Below, piece after piece: positions 11,693 through 23,227 of a DNA stretch of 64,000 nucleotides (position 1 is the stretch's first letter; each line of letters starts with the position of its first letter). The DNA lies in the NCBI GenBank assembly GCA_963556195.1, contig OY744519.1, positions 111,065,645-111,129,644 on the forward strand, written 5' to 3'. The notes beneath the pieces are model-generated. The model saw only the letters and a program-made list of their open reading frames with translations. It was not told the DNA's origin and ran no database searches. This stretch comes from Sepiola atlantica. Its lineage: Eukaryota; Mollusca; Cephalopoda; Sepiida; Sepiolidae. A program made the translations under genes and the position numbers.

Positions 11693-12110
11693 TTGATGTC
11701 CGTTCCACATGTGTTGGACGGCTTTAAGAAATTGACTTCCAAACTAACCTATCTCTGGCCAGGTTTTTATTTACCCCACTTTCTCTCAAGACCATTTTTA
11801 TCACTTCCTCCCACGTTTTCCTTGGCCTTTCCCTGAACCTACTACCTCAACTGTTTTATATTTACTAACCCAAGAACTGTCATCTATTCTTTTAACATGG
11901 TCATATTATCGAAGTCCCTTGTTCTGCACACATCTCTCTATACTGTCCAGATTTAATCTTCCTCTGAGGTCATCAGAACTAAGTTTGTCTTTAAGACTCA
12001 CATTACACATCCATCGTATCTTTCTCATAGCATTTCTCACCATGCAGCGCATGTCCTCAACCCTCACTGGCTAGGTTTCACTTCCATACATCATCACACA
12101 GCACCCCTCT
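11680..12110 (-). pseudogene. RTE-type LINE, C-terminal coding fragment and 3' end
   Basis: Minus-strand translation reads VEDMRCMVRNAMRKIRWMC, then VSLKDKLSSDDLRGRLNLDS, then YDHVKRIDDSSWVSKYKTVE and GKGQGKRGRK. This is the conserved end of RTE-type reverse transcriptases (MIRWMCGVSL, ELRxRLGI, GHVxRMDD, RGRPKxTW). Stops replace some residues. It is the best preserved of three copies of this subfamily in the window (240-625, 42983-43250). Confidence 0.8.
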
Positions 12111-13170
12111 CTTGGTGGTGAAAACCAGTGTGCTGGCCAGGTGAAAATCTAATGAACCTCTGTAAGGTCAGACATGAAACGGATTTCTAGACCAACAATT
12201 TATTGAATCCGATGCTGGAATCCAGGCTGTAATGGGATAATTCATGATGTGGCTGAGTCATTATAAAGATATGGCTCAGCCAATACCCAAGGTGATAGTC
12301 ATACTCATATACTAGCTGAAATAAAGAAACAAAGAAAAGTTCAAATAATAAAATATTTTTTAAAGGATCTCAAGTAGTACGATGATGAGACTAAAAAAAA
12401 CAATCTTGACTTATTTTTTATGTTTATTTATTAATTTTTCTTACTGATAATGAAAAGGTTCAGATTATCATAAGTATGTTGTTCAATCGGCTGGAAAAGT
12501 AATGCTAAAAATGTCAGAATATTTGTTTTTAATGTTATTTTTACAGAATTTTAATTTTTAATAATGCGCTTTAAAAAGGTGTAAGAACTTCTGACATCAA
12601 TAAGGACGCCAGATCGAACGTGCTGATTCCAAATCTATGGTTAGTTTTGCTCTTATATGAATTGTTTAACTGTGATGCCGCGACACACATACAGACAACC
12701 TTTATTTAGATATAGATATAGATACAGACTTACCTACTCCAAGGTATAAGTAAGATAAACCATAATTAAAACATTAAAAGTCTCTGTTCAGACAGACACC
12801 AAATACCATAACGGATAGAGAGGGGTGGAGGCTGCTGTGAATTAATCCAGAACAATAGTCGACCTATTTGTAATCACGTAAGTGACATCAACCACTACAA
12901 AATACAAGAAATATTTGAAATCAATGAGACGATATTAGTTGTAATCCAACCGAGACAATGATATGGTCTCTGCGACAAATTCGCCAAAACCTTATAGTCT
13001 TCTTTACACGTAAGTTTATCAGACCAAAATGTTGCATTACCTTCTCAACAACCCATCACCAATAGTCTATTAAGGTCAGAGAAGAAGTGAAGAAGTGAAT
13101 CCTATAAAGGTCAAATCAGGCAACCATGACTTTGCAGGTGACGAGAAAGAAGAGTGATGATGCATAAAAC
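12111..13170. other. No recognisable gene
   Basis: No credible coding frame. A short snap-back, ATGTGGCTGAG (12244) against CTCAGCCA (12283), is visible. The rest is AT-rich unique sequence. Confidence 0.4.
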
Positions 13171-13179
13171 TGTGTAAAA

Positions 13180-13229
<50 letters not shown>

Positions 13230-13230
13230 C
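13171..13230. repeat. (GAT)n microsatellite
   Basis: About 19 near-perfect GAT units. The histidine-rich open frame on the minus strand is a by-product. Confidence 0.95.
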
Positions 13231-13540
13231 TTTCTTCTCTGTAAACCGTATTCGCAGAGTCATTATTTTCAAAAAGAACCCCTAAACACATTTTAGCCAT
13301 GGCCTTCAGTGTCTTCTTGTTAAAATAGAAAGGAGATAAGGACGTTAATTTTCAAAAGCTTATACAAAATTTGATCATTTTGCATTTTATGTGCGAATAA
13401 ACTTACAAATTATTAAGATACAGATAATAAGTGTAACATTTTGGCAAATGATAATAAATAAGGTTGTATAAAAGAAGAATATGAAAAAAGACTAACTTCA
13501 AATGAATTGAAATAATAAACATAGAAAATCTCAAAAGATA

Positions 13541-13541
13541 C

Positions 13542-13583
<42 letters not shown>

Positions 13584-13592
13584 TAATAATAA
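13541..13592. repeat. (AAT)n microsatellite
   Basis: About 17 AAT units with one interruption near 13579. Open frames across it are artefacts. Confidence 0.95.
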
Positions 13593-14089
13593 TCCATATG
13601 TAAACAAAATGTTGCTTCCAAGTAAAACAGTGCGTGCTGATCCATGAAGACCTAAGAGAATCTGTGCTAGAGAAACAGGCAGTGTTTTGAGTTAAGATTT
13701 CGGTTATTTTCTCATGGGAGTCGTACATGGGTGTTTTGCTGCACACTGTGGGGTAATGGCTGACAGGACGTTACTAAACAACCGCTTCCTAATTGGGCTT
13801 CAAAAGAAAACAAAAATGAGAAAATGTCTAACATATTTGTTAAAGAACTAATGAATACAGGCTCGCTTGTTTAAGGATGCTCTGGTGGCAGACAGTACGA
13901 GATTGGAGATTAGGAGACAGTTTTGAACAGATGATAATTACATTGATGATATAATAACTAATATTACTAAATAAATGTTTGCTTGCTGCGATGACTTGAG
14001 TATAAATGAATGGCCTCATACCATGAAATAAAACATCTAAAAACAATATTTTATGACATTTCTTATCATTCCTATGTTTTTATCATTCA

Positions 14090-14720
14090 TCAAATGAGGT
14101 TAAATAAGTTTTTAAACTTACTAATGAGTCACCACTTATCAAGGCTAAACGCCGCTCGAGGATAAAAGTTAACGAGATTATCAGTTGAATGGTGAAGAAT
14201 ATTATGAAAAGATTGAAAATGAGGAATGGAACAAACAAGATTTGATTACTTATGAGGACAGGTATTTGTTGACATTGGATTTGAAAACAACTATGTAGTC
14301 TACAGGGAAGTAGCCCGATGTAAACGTGTTCCACAGATGGGAGGTTCTTGGAAAGAAACCTTACAAATGATGAATGGAATGAACAACATTTGTAAACTCC
14401 GTCTGACGCCAGGCACACTAAGGAAGAAAAGAAAACTCCCTGTAATGGTGATAGAGAGACGAGCTCACACTGCGAATGTCCCACAAGGAGTAATCAAAGA
14501 TTGAAGCTTAGTAGAGCACTCTCCATGGAAATAACGATAGAGTAGAGAAAGAGTAGCAACATCTCTTCTGTTAGAAAATGGCATAAGACATCGTCTCTCA
14601 TTAGATTGTGAAGTCAATTTTGTACTTTATCAAGGCAAGAAAGAGTGCTCTGAGCAGCACCTCCTTAGATGTGGCAACAGTACTCCATCTTAGGACGTAT
14701 CTGATAGAGAGGAAGACTGT
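14090..14720 (-). pseudogene. Jockey/CR1-like LINE, C-terminus and 3' tail
   Basis: The plus strand begins with GAGTCACCACTTATCAAGG, which also marks 22142, 38037 and 56923. On the minus strand, across frameshifts, the translation gives a piece like MEYCCH-, S-CLDKVQN, and L-RYFHGECS-, then a segment ending in VFKSNVN-like residues. This is the C-terminal region that follows the reverse transcriptase in the same superfamily as the 17440-19520 element. It is heavily mutated. Confidence 0.6.
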
Positions 14721-14987
14721 GAGATGAGTAAACTCAAAGAATCAGTGCATAAACCCAGTTACAGTTATCTCTTCAGTCGGCCAAGTATAGAGAAGAATAC
14801 AATATGGGAACCAATAATTAATAAATGGAGAGATAATTGTAGAATTAGAATTTTACTACTACTAATAATAATAATAATAGCAACTCTAAGCATAGAATAT
14901 GCAATATGAGTATAGGTAAATAATTATACCAGACATTAAGTTCATAAATAATTTAAAATTTTGTTTTAAATCTAATCGTTTTATTTC

Positions 14988-15130
14988 ACACATGGTCAAG
15001 TTGATCAAGAGGTTCATTAATAGATATGCTAGTATGTTATACTTAGAGGTTATGAGTGCAATCCCTGATAAAGGAACGTAAGAAGACAATTGATAGTAGA
15101 CATCCAAAAGGGTGTAAAAGACAGAATAAG
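14988..15130 (+). mobile_element. tRNA-related SINE, second family, copy 1
   Basis: The block from ACATGGTCAAGTTGATCAAG to GAGTGCAATCCCTGATAAAGG corresponds to 49910-50000 (ACATGGCCAAGTTGATGAAA, GAGTTCAATCTCTGATGAAGG). The second half resembles a B box. The region downstream (15310-15440) also matches 50085-50170, so the two loci share a longer composite element. Confidence 0.55.
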
Positions 15131-15730
15131 AAGAATTTACCTCGAAAGAACTTTTTACATTAGGTGCTTTGACATTATTTCATGTATTTTTTCGAGTGAA
15201 TCTTTTGTTAAGATTAATGATAGGCCACAATTTTAAAATAGATGATTACGTCTATTATTCCATTATTAATAAATGTCTATAAGAAAAAAAGAACTGATAC
15301 CAAATATCTAAATAATGATTAGAAGATATCATGGGAAAGGATAAGTTTGAAATTCCAAGAAAGATACTGACAATGACAAAAAGTCACTTGAAGAGTGCAA
15401 CGGCCACAACATTATGAAATTGAGAGCCACCAAGATGAGAAAAACATGTAACAAATGTCAACCCCAAAACAAGTGTTAACTTTCATAGTTATCAGATGAA
15501 GATTTCATTCCTCTTAGAATAAATCAATAACAGAATTTGGGATAATAAATATCTCACTTCAAAAACAAAGTGTCCAGTATATGACATATTGGTCCTGTTA
15601 ACACTGCTCTATAAAGTTTAGATCTGAAGAATTCACTAACTATGCACCTACATTATGCATTACTTGAGATACTGCATGTCTTCAAAACCTATATTCATTG
15701 ATGACTTCAAAGTAAAAATAAACTTTTTAC

Positions 15731-15998
15731 CAGGGTTGCAGAATCTGAAAGTATAAGGTCCGACTCCAATTCCTTGGATTCCAAAAATTCTGACTTCTAG
15801 AATTCCCAAATATCCGACTCCAACTCTGACTATTACAAATATTAGTCATTATATCATTAGTCTTTAAAGTCTTCCAATATTCAGACTGCCTGTTGATTCT
15901 TAGGAGGCTAAAAAATCCAAGGGTGACTTCTAGAATTTTTACGAATCTGACTACGACTTCCTCCAAAATCTCTGACTCCCTCCGACTCCACAACCCTG
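15731..15998. mobile_element. hAT-type MITE
   Basis: A 268-bp non-autonomous element with terminal inverted repeats CAGGGTTGCAGA (left) and CAGGGTTGTGGA (reverse complement of the right end). The flanking octamers CTTTTTAC (15723-15730) and GTTTCTAC (15999-16006) agree at 6 of 8 positions, as expected for an aged 8-bp hAT target duplication. The interior is rich in GACTCC/GGAGTC motifs. Similar fragments lie near 31890-31960 and 49795-49860. Confidence 0.75.
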
Positions 15999-16006
15999 GT
16001 TTCTAC

Positions 16007-16934
16007 TAATTCAAAATTCAATGAATCTTAATGAAAATCATAAAAAGTGGACGCTTTTTCCAACCAATTCTTTTGAAATTGAACATTATCACTAAACTCT
16101 AATTTTCTGTCAATCAGTGCTCTTTTTAGTGTGAGTATCACGGAGACAAATCCTTATTTCAGTGAATGAAAAAAGAGAAGAAAAAAAATGAATAAAACAG
16201 GAAAATAAATGTTGGTTTTTGAAACGAGCCAATCACAGCTGCATATTTTTATATGACAGGTGTACTTTTAGTCATACATTATTGACCAATCAGTGACAAG
16301 CAAACTTTGATGGAAGTTGAACATTATTGACTTGAGACATTTGTGACAAGTCGATGTTTGATGAGAACAAAACATTTGTGTCTGATTGTGACAGGTACAT
16401 TTGGTTACAAGCAAAACAATATTGACTTTTTGTGATAGATCCATTTTATGTTTGATTTAAGACAAGGTTCCCCAAATGTAAACAAATTGTAGGGACTTGT
16501 GTTTTGAGCATTTTAGATAGAACAGAGTCCAATTTGAATCATTGTTGGTGGCCGTACAAATATTTACAATAGAGGTCATGAAAATCAAGAGACATAAATA
16601 ACAGTTATCATGTGGCTTTATACATCACCCATTCAATGAAAATGTATTTTAACGGACTGAATAGATGCTTTTTGTAGTTCTAATAATGATCAACTATATT
16701 AAATGTTTCAAGTCAATAATGTACCAACATTATACGATGATGTTAAACGATGACAACATATTTCGACTAGAACGTTCCCAAATCCGAAAAGATGCATCTG
16801 AAGAAGTGTAGGATATTGGTGGGTATATTAGCTAGTGCTTATTTGGTTTAAAATATTTGTCAGAAGAAATTAACAAAGTAAGTCATAAAAAGGATGTATT
16901 ATAGACAGACCGATTGTTGGGGTTAAGATGGGCG
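16007..16934. other. No gene; possible decayed inverted-repeat element
   Basis: The only structure seen is a 20-21 bp inverted repeat: GAACATTATTGACTTGAGACA (16319-16339; last base excluded in the pairing) against TGTTTCAAGTCAATAATGTA (16704-16723), separated by about 365 bp. It could be a decayed MITE or chance. Confidence 0.35.
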
Positions 16935-17215
16935 ACCTTTATATACGACATAATATCACTTGCAGACCAGTTCTCGTTAGATCACCAAAGTTAAGCTACG
17001 TAGAGCCTGATCAGTACCAGATGGGTGACCATTTAGGAATACCAGGCACTTTATGTGGGAGGACGGCAACACCTCCCTGCAAAAAATTGCAAAAACTATC
17101 GTTGTTAAAATCATCTTGCCTGAGCGGGACCATTTGTAAATTTAATATTCCCTACAAACTCCCTACTTTGGAGGAAGCCAGTTGAACCTGCCAAAGGTGC
17201 ATGCCACAACAGGAT
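16935..17215 (+). mobile_element. 5S-rRNA-derived SINE, copy 2
   Basis: The head follows 5S rRNA along its length: CCAGTTCTCGTTAGATCACC (16972 on), AAAGTTAAGC, GCCTGATCAGTACCAGATGG, GTGACCATTTAGGAATACC, AGGCACTTTATG. Compare 5S CCCGATCTCGTCTGATCTCGG, AAGCTAAGC, CTGGTTAGTACTTGGATGGG, AGACC-CTGGGAATACC, GGGTGCTGTAG. The body after 17085 differs from that of the other three copies. It lies just downstream, on the opposite strand, of the 3' end of the 17440-19520 LINE. Confidence 0.8.
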
Positions 17216-17439
17216 AAAAGAATCTTTTGGGCAAGTTCCCTGTGTGGGAACAACAGGTTTGGCAGAAGTGAGGTCAGACAATTAAATGGAGGCTTTGGAT
17301 AGAGTGAACGTGTTATTAAGATGTCCAGAGAATGTTAAAAGTAATGAAGCCATGCACTTCTAATTAAGTGTCTCTCTATTTCTTTGTGCCCCTGTCTTTT
17401 GTCTTAAGTTTTTTTTTACATAGTTTACACCAAACAAGT

Positions 17440-19520
17440 CAGGCTACCACTATAGACGTAAGGGCTACTGAAAAATAGGGTGTAGGTTTTGGTGGTCATC
17501 CTTAGTTGGGAGCTGTGCAGCAAGATGTCTGCTTACATTAGTTTTAAATTTCTGCATGTCAGTACAGTCGGGGAAACAGGGATCACGGTGGGAGTTCCAG
17601 AGGTCGGCAGTATGAGGAAGGAAGCTATTGGAGTAGAAGGCTCTTCGGCATATGGGGACCTCCACAGTGAATGTATTGGATTTGGCTGATTGGTACTGTG
17701 AATTTACGTCGAGGGGGCACTAGTGCAGCAAGTTCATCAGAGCACAGTCCATTGAAGGATTTGTAAAACAAGTACAAGGTTGCAGCATTGCGGCGATAGG
17801 ACAGAGGCTGGAGCTTGGTGAATAGTGAGGGACCTATCAAGTTGGCGACTTATTTTTTAACCTTGTCTAAGAGGGAGAGACTAGTAGATGATGCAGCAGA
17901 CCAGATGTGGCAACAATACTCCATGCATAGGCAGATGGTGGCTTTCTAGTGATATAGGATGATGTCAGGTGTGAGAAGTTTACTAGCACTGTCGAGGGAG
18001 TCTACCTTCTTTGCAGCAACCTTGGCAATGTCTTCAATGTATTTATTCAAATTCATGTTACTTGTGAATTTTAGGCAGAGGAGTTTGAATGTTGAACTCT
18101 CAGGTAGGGTGTTATTTGCCATGGCAATCGGTGGTTGAAGAGGTTTTTTGTAATTAATGAAGGAAAGTATCTTTGTCTTTGTGGCATTAAAGGTTACTAT
18201 CTATTTATGACCCTAATCCACTACAACCTGGAGGTCATTTTCTAAGGATTCAGCCATTGCCTCAGATATGTGCGCATCTGTTTTGCCGACATGATGAGAG
18301 TAGAGCATGGTTTCGTCAGCAAATATACCTATCTCAATTTCAATGACATCAGGGAGGTCGTTTATGAAAATCAGGAACAATAAGGGTCCAAGGATCAATC
18401 CCTGGAGTACACTAGCATTTATGTCATGTTGCTTGAATGAACGGCCACCGAGGACAACCTGAATCTTTCTTTTGGTTAGGAAGGATCTAATTATATTAAA
18501 TATTTGTCCAGTAATACCATATGAGTGTAGTTTTAGAAGAAGCCCTTTATGCTAGACCTTGTCAAAGGCTTTGAATATATCAAGTGCTACCACCCTAGCT
18601 TCACCTGCCTTGTCCAGTGTATGATATATGCGTTCAGAGATGACCATTAGGATATCCACAGTAGATTTTGCTTGTCTAAATCCATACTGATGGTCAGAAA
18701 GAAGTTTAGCATTAACTAGGTGCCAGACTATCGCTAGATTGATTAAGGATTCAAAGATTCTAGCAAAGATCGGCGGTATAGTGATTGGGCGGTAATTTAG
18801 AGAATCAGTTTTATCTCCAGAATTCTTGAAGACTGGTACCACAGAGGCAATTTTCCAGCTATCAGGGAAGCAAGGCATTTGTTGTAGAGTTTGGAGAGGG
18901 CAGGGACCAGTTTAACAGTGCATTTCTTTATTACTATTACCTGTATAAGATCAGGCCCACAAGCTTTGGAGATGTCAAGGTATTTTATGATGTCCCTGAC
19001 CTGAGATGTGGTGATGATCAGGTTTTCAAGTGTGGCTTCAGTCTGCAATGGGAATTTAGGGAGGGGGTAGTTTGCTGAGTCCAAAATGGAGTTTACGGCG
19101 ATATGCTGGGCAAGTAGTTCAGCCTTATCAGTTGCCGTGCAAACGCTATCGTTGTGGTTTGATAGCGGGGAATTGTTGATTGTCCATTGTTCACCACACT
19201 ATTGTAGATTTTCAAGAAATCACAGGTACCTAGTTTCTGTGACTGAATGCGTTTTTTGGTTATCTCTGTATGCCTTCTCTTTGCTTCATCTATCACTACT
19301 TTACAATCATTTCCTGACTCTATAAATTTCTGTCTATTTGCAGTTGACTTATGGCAGCCGAATTTTCGGAATGCTTGCTGCCTCTCAGCAATAGCAGCTG
19401 CACATTCCGAGGTGAACCATTGAGGAGAGTGGGGTTTGCTGAAGAATGTTCGCATGGAAACATAAGCTTCAATGCCTGCTTTGACCCATTCGGTCTTTCA
19501 GTCAACTAGACAAACATGGC
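17440..19520 (-). pseudogene. Jockey/CR1-like LINE, linker, reverse transcriptase and C-terminus, degenerate
   Basis: Read on the minus strand from 19520 downwards. First comes the inter-domain linker (FFSKPHSPQWFTSECAAAIA), nearly the same as the end of the 63135-64000 copy. Next is a helical region (LDISKACGPDLI), then reverse transcriptase motifs: LNYRPITIPPIF, HQYGFRQAKSTVDIL, VVALDIFKAFDKV, ILGPLLFLIFINDLP and FADETMLYSHHVG. The catalytic F-A-D-D is changed to F-A-D-E. The C-terminal module follows (RRNAATLYLFYKSFNG, and near 17500 the FLPHTADLWNSHRDPCFPD block). Several stops and shifts split the frame. The endonuclease half is missing (5' truncation), so the element cannot move. Confidence 0.88.
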
Positions 19521-19636
19521 CGAATAGATCATCAATTCTATTGTAAGAACATGTTGAGTTGATGAATTAGTGTAAGAAGAATATAACTAAGTTTCGATTG
19601 CAGCTAGAAACCGAAGAGAGGACATTGAGAAGCCGT

Positions 19637-19639
<3 letters not shown>

Positions 19640-19684
<45 letters not shown>

Positions 19685-19695
19685 CATAATAATTT
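19640..19695. repeat. (AAT)n microsatellite
   Basis: About 15 AAT units, then an AT/C-rich junction (poly-C at 19697 and 19738) leading into the LINE 3' UTR at 19785. Confidence 0.9.
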
Positions 19696-19784
19696 CCCCC
19701 CCCCTAAAAAAAATAAATGAATAAAAATAATCAGCTTCCCCCCCCCCAAAAAAAAATTTTTTAATTAAAAAAAAAAAAAAAATG

Positions 19785-20132
19785 GTACCAGCCTAGAATG
19801 ACACCACACAAAATATTTGCATAGGGTCAAGAAGGATGAGAAGACCGAGGAGGAACAGCACAAACCAGACCTCCACTGGAAGTGCAGAGACTGCTGGTAC
19901 CTCGGGGAGGCTTATTGCCACCCAAATCCCAGAGAAGACCAATGGTCCTTACCAGCGAGAAATCAATGGTAAACGGCTGTTTTGATACTGCAAGTTTATT
20001 TGCGGTGGCTATCGAAAAGAGGTGGAGAATGTTGGAAATCTGGGGAGACTTGTTGTCACTCAGACTCCAGGGAATACCACCGGTTGTCGGTGAGCAATAA
20101 CTGATGACCTGTGTGAGCACTTTTAGTGAGTA

Positions 20133-20160
<28 letters not shown>
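19785..20160 (+). mobile_element. Restriction-like-endonuclease LINE, 3' UTR only (copy 2)
   Basis: Matches 11479-11692 through AGCACAAACCAGACCTCCAC and CCCAAATCCCAGAGAAGACC. It contains an internal module (AAATCAATGGTAAACGGCTG to GGAAATCTGGGGAGACTTG) shared with 20640-20740 but absent from the 11.5-kb copy. It ends at GTGAGTAAATAATAAT. Confidence 0.8.
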
Positions 20161-20195
<35 letters not shown>

Positions 20196-20233
20196 AAGAA
20201 GAAGAAGAAGAAGAAGAAGAAGAAGAAGAAGAA
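20133..20233. repeat. (AAT)n(AAG)n compound microsatellite
   Basis: About 11 AAT units form the LINE tail and pass into about 22 AAG units, an all-purine run of about 68 bp. This tract has mirror symmetry and could form triplex DNA. The poly-serine/leucine/tyrosine frames are artefacts. Confidence 0.9.
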
Positions 20234-20254
20234 ATATAATCATAATAAATCAAA

Positions 20255-20765
20255 GGGAAGACAGACTTTGGAATAAAATAGAAGACTGAGATTATACAAT
20301 GGACGGCAATGATAAAAACAGATGAAATCTTAAGAAAATTGTTGAATGCAGAAACCAATCCATGTAAACTATGAACACTAACCAGCCACATGGAAGTGAA
20401 TCCGATGGAACTGAAACTGCAAGTAATCTTATAAATTTACCCCTCCCCCCCAAAAGTGATGGCATCAGCCTCAGCTGATACCACACAAAGTAGTCATGAA
20501 GGGTCAAAGAGGATGGAAAAATCCAAGAGCAAGAACACTAACCAGACTCCCACTGGAAATGTACGTAGAGTACTGGGACCTTGAGGAGGCTTATTAACAC
20601 CAAAATCCCAGAGAAAACCAATGGTCGTTGCCAGCAAAAAATCAATGAGAGGCCACTTTTGCGATAACGAAAAATCATTTGCAATGGTTATCGAAAGAGG
20701 TGGAGAGTACTGGAAATCTGGGGAGACGAATGATGACCTGTGTGAAAACTCCTAGTGAATACATG

Positions 20766-20829
<64 letters not shown>

Positions 20830-20830
20830 G
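20255..20830 (+). mobile_element. Restriction-like-endonuclease LINE, 3' end (copy 3)
   Basis: Starts within the last codons (ACAATGGACGGCAATGATAA equals 10991 onward), continues through CTAACCAGCCACATGGAA into the 3' UTR (CAGACTCCCACTGGAAATG, CTCCTAGTGAATACATGATAAT) and ends in about 20 AAT units (20766-20829). Two 3' ends of one family lie head to tail 100 bp apart, suggesting serial insertion into each other's (AAT)n tails. Confidence 0.8.
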
Positions 20831-22139
20831 GTTTGAAGTGTTGATTCTTTAATGACTAAAATATCATAAGCAAAGGATTAGTATCCAATGTTTGTTGATT
20901 TAGAGCATGATATGTAACAGAAGGTCGGAGAATACATCAGTTGAAATATTTTAGATATAACAACCAAGGTGTGAAAAACAATCCAAATAATACAATAACA
21001 AAATTGCTTAAATATTTATAAACTTCTGAGAAACTTTCTTTTCATGGACCCTCATCAGGGAAGAATGTGTTCAATAATCAGTTAAATTGGAAAAAGAAAG
21101 AGGCAAGATCAAAATACTGAATAAAGGAAAGTGAAGAAGGAAAAAAATCAAAGTTTAAAATTAAAGTGCAAAATAACACTGTTGATAACAAAGTTATAAT
21201 TAACATGCAAAAACGTTGATTATAAAATGTTGTGATATAAAGAAAATAGGGAAGCGAAAGAAAAAGAAAGAAAAAGAAAAAAGAGAAAGAATAAAAGAGA
21301 AAGAAAAAAAGAAGAATGGAAATAAGTTATTTAAATAGTGTTGGAACATTAAAAGTTTTTTAATAGTCTAAAAAAAAAAAGAAAAAGTATTTTGTTCACA
21401 TAAAGACACTTTTATATAATAGATAGATTCCCAGATCTTCAGATGAAATGAAGAACAGGCACATTATGTGTTTCTTTCTTCATCATTACTCTAACATCAA
21501 TTTCTGTGTCAATAGATATAATTGGGCTAAATTGGTAGCAATCAATCCGATTTGCTTATGGCCAACATTGCTTGCAAGATATCGCTTACATCCAGAGACC
21601 TTCTTACTTTCAATTTTAATCAAATAGATTTAGTGGTATATTTTCTTTCTCTGGCTCCCTCCAAAGGGGACACATCATTACACTAACACTAATTTTTGTG
21701 TTAATACATATAATTGGCAAAATGATTAATTATTCATGCTAACAAATTGACATTATTTTTAGTCAAAGTAGTTTACTCTGATGTGCAGGCCCCACTAGAT
21801 GTATGGCACAATTGGTAACAATCTTTTCAATTGGCTTAGACCAACCCTGCAAGATATGGTTTATGTCCATAGAACTTCTTACTTTAATATGCGATCAAAT
21901 ATATTTAGGATTTTATTTTTTATGGGTACAATTTAAGAAAGAAAGAAAAACAAACTCACGCACAGGTTAAGGTAAATCATATTGTGTATGAAGGTATTTT
22001 TTATCATAGATATTTATCATAGATATTTGTCCAATTCTGATCAAGAACTGATGAGAAACAGGGATGTTATTTCAAGACACCATCCAAAGTTTTACATTTA
22101 CTAGTATAGATACGTAGGCATTCATGCATATTTTTTAAT
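20831..22139. other. No recognisable gene
   Basis: No credible coding frame. Purine-rich AAAGAAAAAG stretch at 21250-21330. At 21030-21070 lies a CTTTTCATGGACCCTCATCA block that on the minus strand reads CTGATGAGGGTCC, but no closing stem or GAAAC follows in register. Confidence 0.4.
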
Positions 22140-22500
22140 ACTAATGTCACCACTTATTAAGGCCGAATGGTCACTTGATGAAAAGGGTTAATGAGATTGT
22201 CAATTGGATGTAGAACAATATGATGGGAGGATTAAAAACGAGTGAAAAGAGCAGGATTTGATCACTTAAGAAGGCAAGTATTTTCTTAACATTGGACTTG
22301 GAAACGACTATGTTGTAGTCAACACGGAAGCATTCCCGTGGTATGGTGTTCCACAGATGGGAAATTTTTGGAAAAAGATTGGAGGTTACATCGGCCGAGA
22401 CGTTATGAAAATAACAAGCAAGATGATAATAATAGTCGGAATAACTCAAATAATATAAATTATCAAGCCTCATCTCTGAAATTCCGGAACACAAAAAAAT
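22140..22500 (-). pseudogene. Jockey/CR1-like LINE, C-terminus and 3' tail
   Basis: Minus strand reads VSADVTSNLFPKISHLWNTI, then PRECFRVDYNIVVSKSNVKK, the recognisable end of the LINE C-terminal module (FPRTSxLWNxLP, F-SNVN). A plus-strand CACCACTTATTAAGGCCGAA block at 22147 marks the 3' tail. The adjacent GGCCGAGACGTTATGAAAAT piece (22395 on) is the 3' half of the hammerhead-like motif; its CTGAAGA half is lost. Confidence 0.7.
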
Positions 22501-22924
22501 GTAAATCTTAACGGAAATGTATTATCGAATACTTTTCAAGAGAAACAGATTCTTGCAATTCGTTTCTTTCCGATTTACTATTTCTGCATCTCATCAATTG
22601 TATCCTCGAATAAATGTTGGGTATTTTCAACTAAAGTGTTGTCATACGCTTTAAGCGTCTACTTCCCTGTGAAAGTTAATCTATTTTAGCTAGTGTTCAC
22701 ATAACTGATGCCCATTAAGATTAAATTATGTTGTTGAAAAAGAATTTGTGCACACGCACATGTGTATTCATTAAAGTCACTTGAGAGAAGATTTTTTTAT
22801 AATCAAAATGTTCAAAACAAAATAAAGCGTTTTCATTGTCGGAACGTTATCTTTATTCGTATTTCTTAGCACCAAGACAGAAAGTGCTTTCAACACTTTT
22901 TTTTTTATATTAATTCAATTACCG

Positions 22925-23095
22925 TGAATTATTGCCTATTTGGTGATATTAAATTAAAATCTATGAATGATTAAACAACATGATACATACATAGTGAAAT
23001 CTCTTACACAAGGGAGAAAGTGTATGCATAGACCGTAGTTTTATTTTGTAAGTATATGGCTGTTAGCACTGAAGTAGGTCAGTGTTATTTTTATT
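22925..23095 (+). repeat. Left arm of a long inverted repeat
   Basis: Pairs with 23680-23850. Long identical blocks include GAAATCTCTTACACAAGGGA, GAAAGT, TATGCATAGAC and TAGTTTTATTTTGTAAG. Arms are about 165 bp with an estimated 80-85% identity by eye. The inner edge reaches a (TTTA)n run at 23086-23118. Confidence 0.8.
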
Positions 23096-23227
23096 TATTT
23101 ATTTATTTATTTATTTATTCTTATCAATATTTTTAACTTCATCTAAGATAGTATGAGTCGGAGTCAAGAAGATAAGACAAGTGCAGGTCAAGTATAAATA
23201 GGAGAAAAGAGTATTATAATCATAATC

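Noticed and set aside
13076..13300. Histidine-run protein
   Set aside because: Encoded by the (GAT)n microsatellite, no flanking coding signal.
16935..17060. Functional 5S rRNA gene
   Set aside because: Several changes from 5S, attached to a SINE body, and repeated at dispersed sites.
19827..20391. Poly-leucine and poly-serine proteins
   Set aside because: Reverse-strand readings of the (AAT)n(AAG)n tail of a LINE.
22045..22065. Hammerhead at CTGATGAGAAAC
   Set aside because: Core words abut directly, with no stem II between them.
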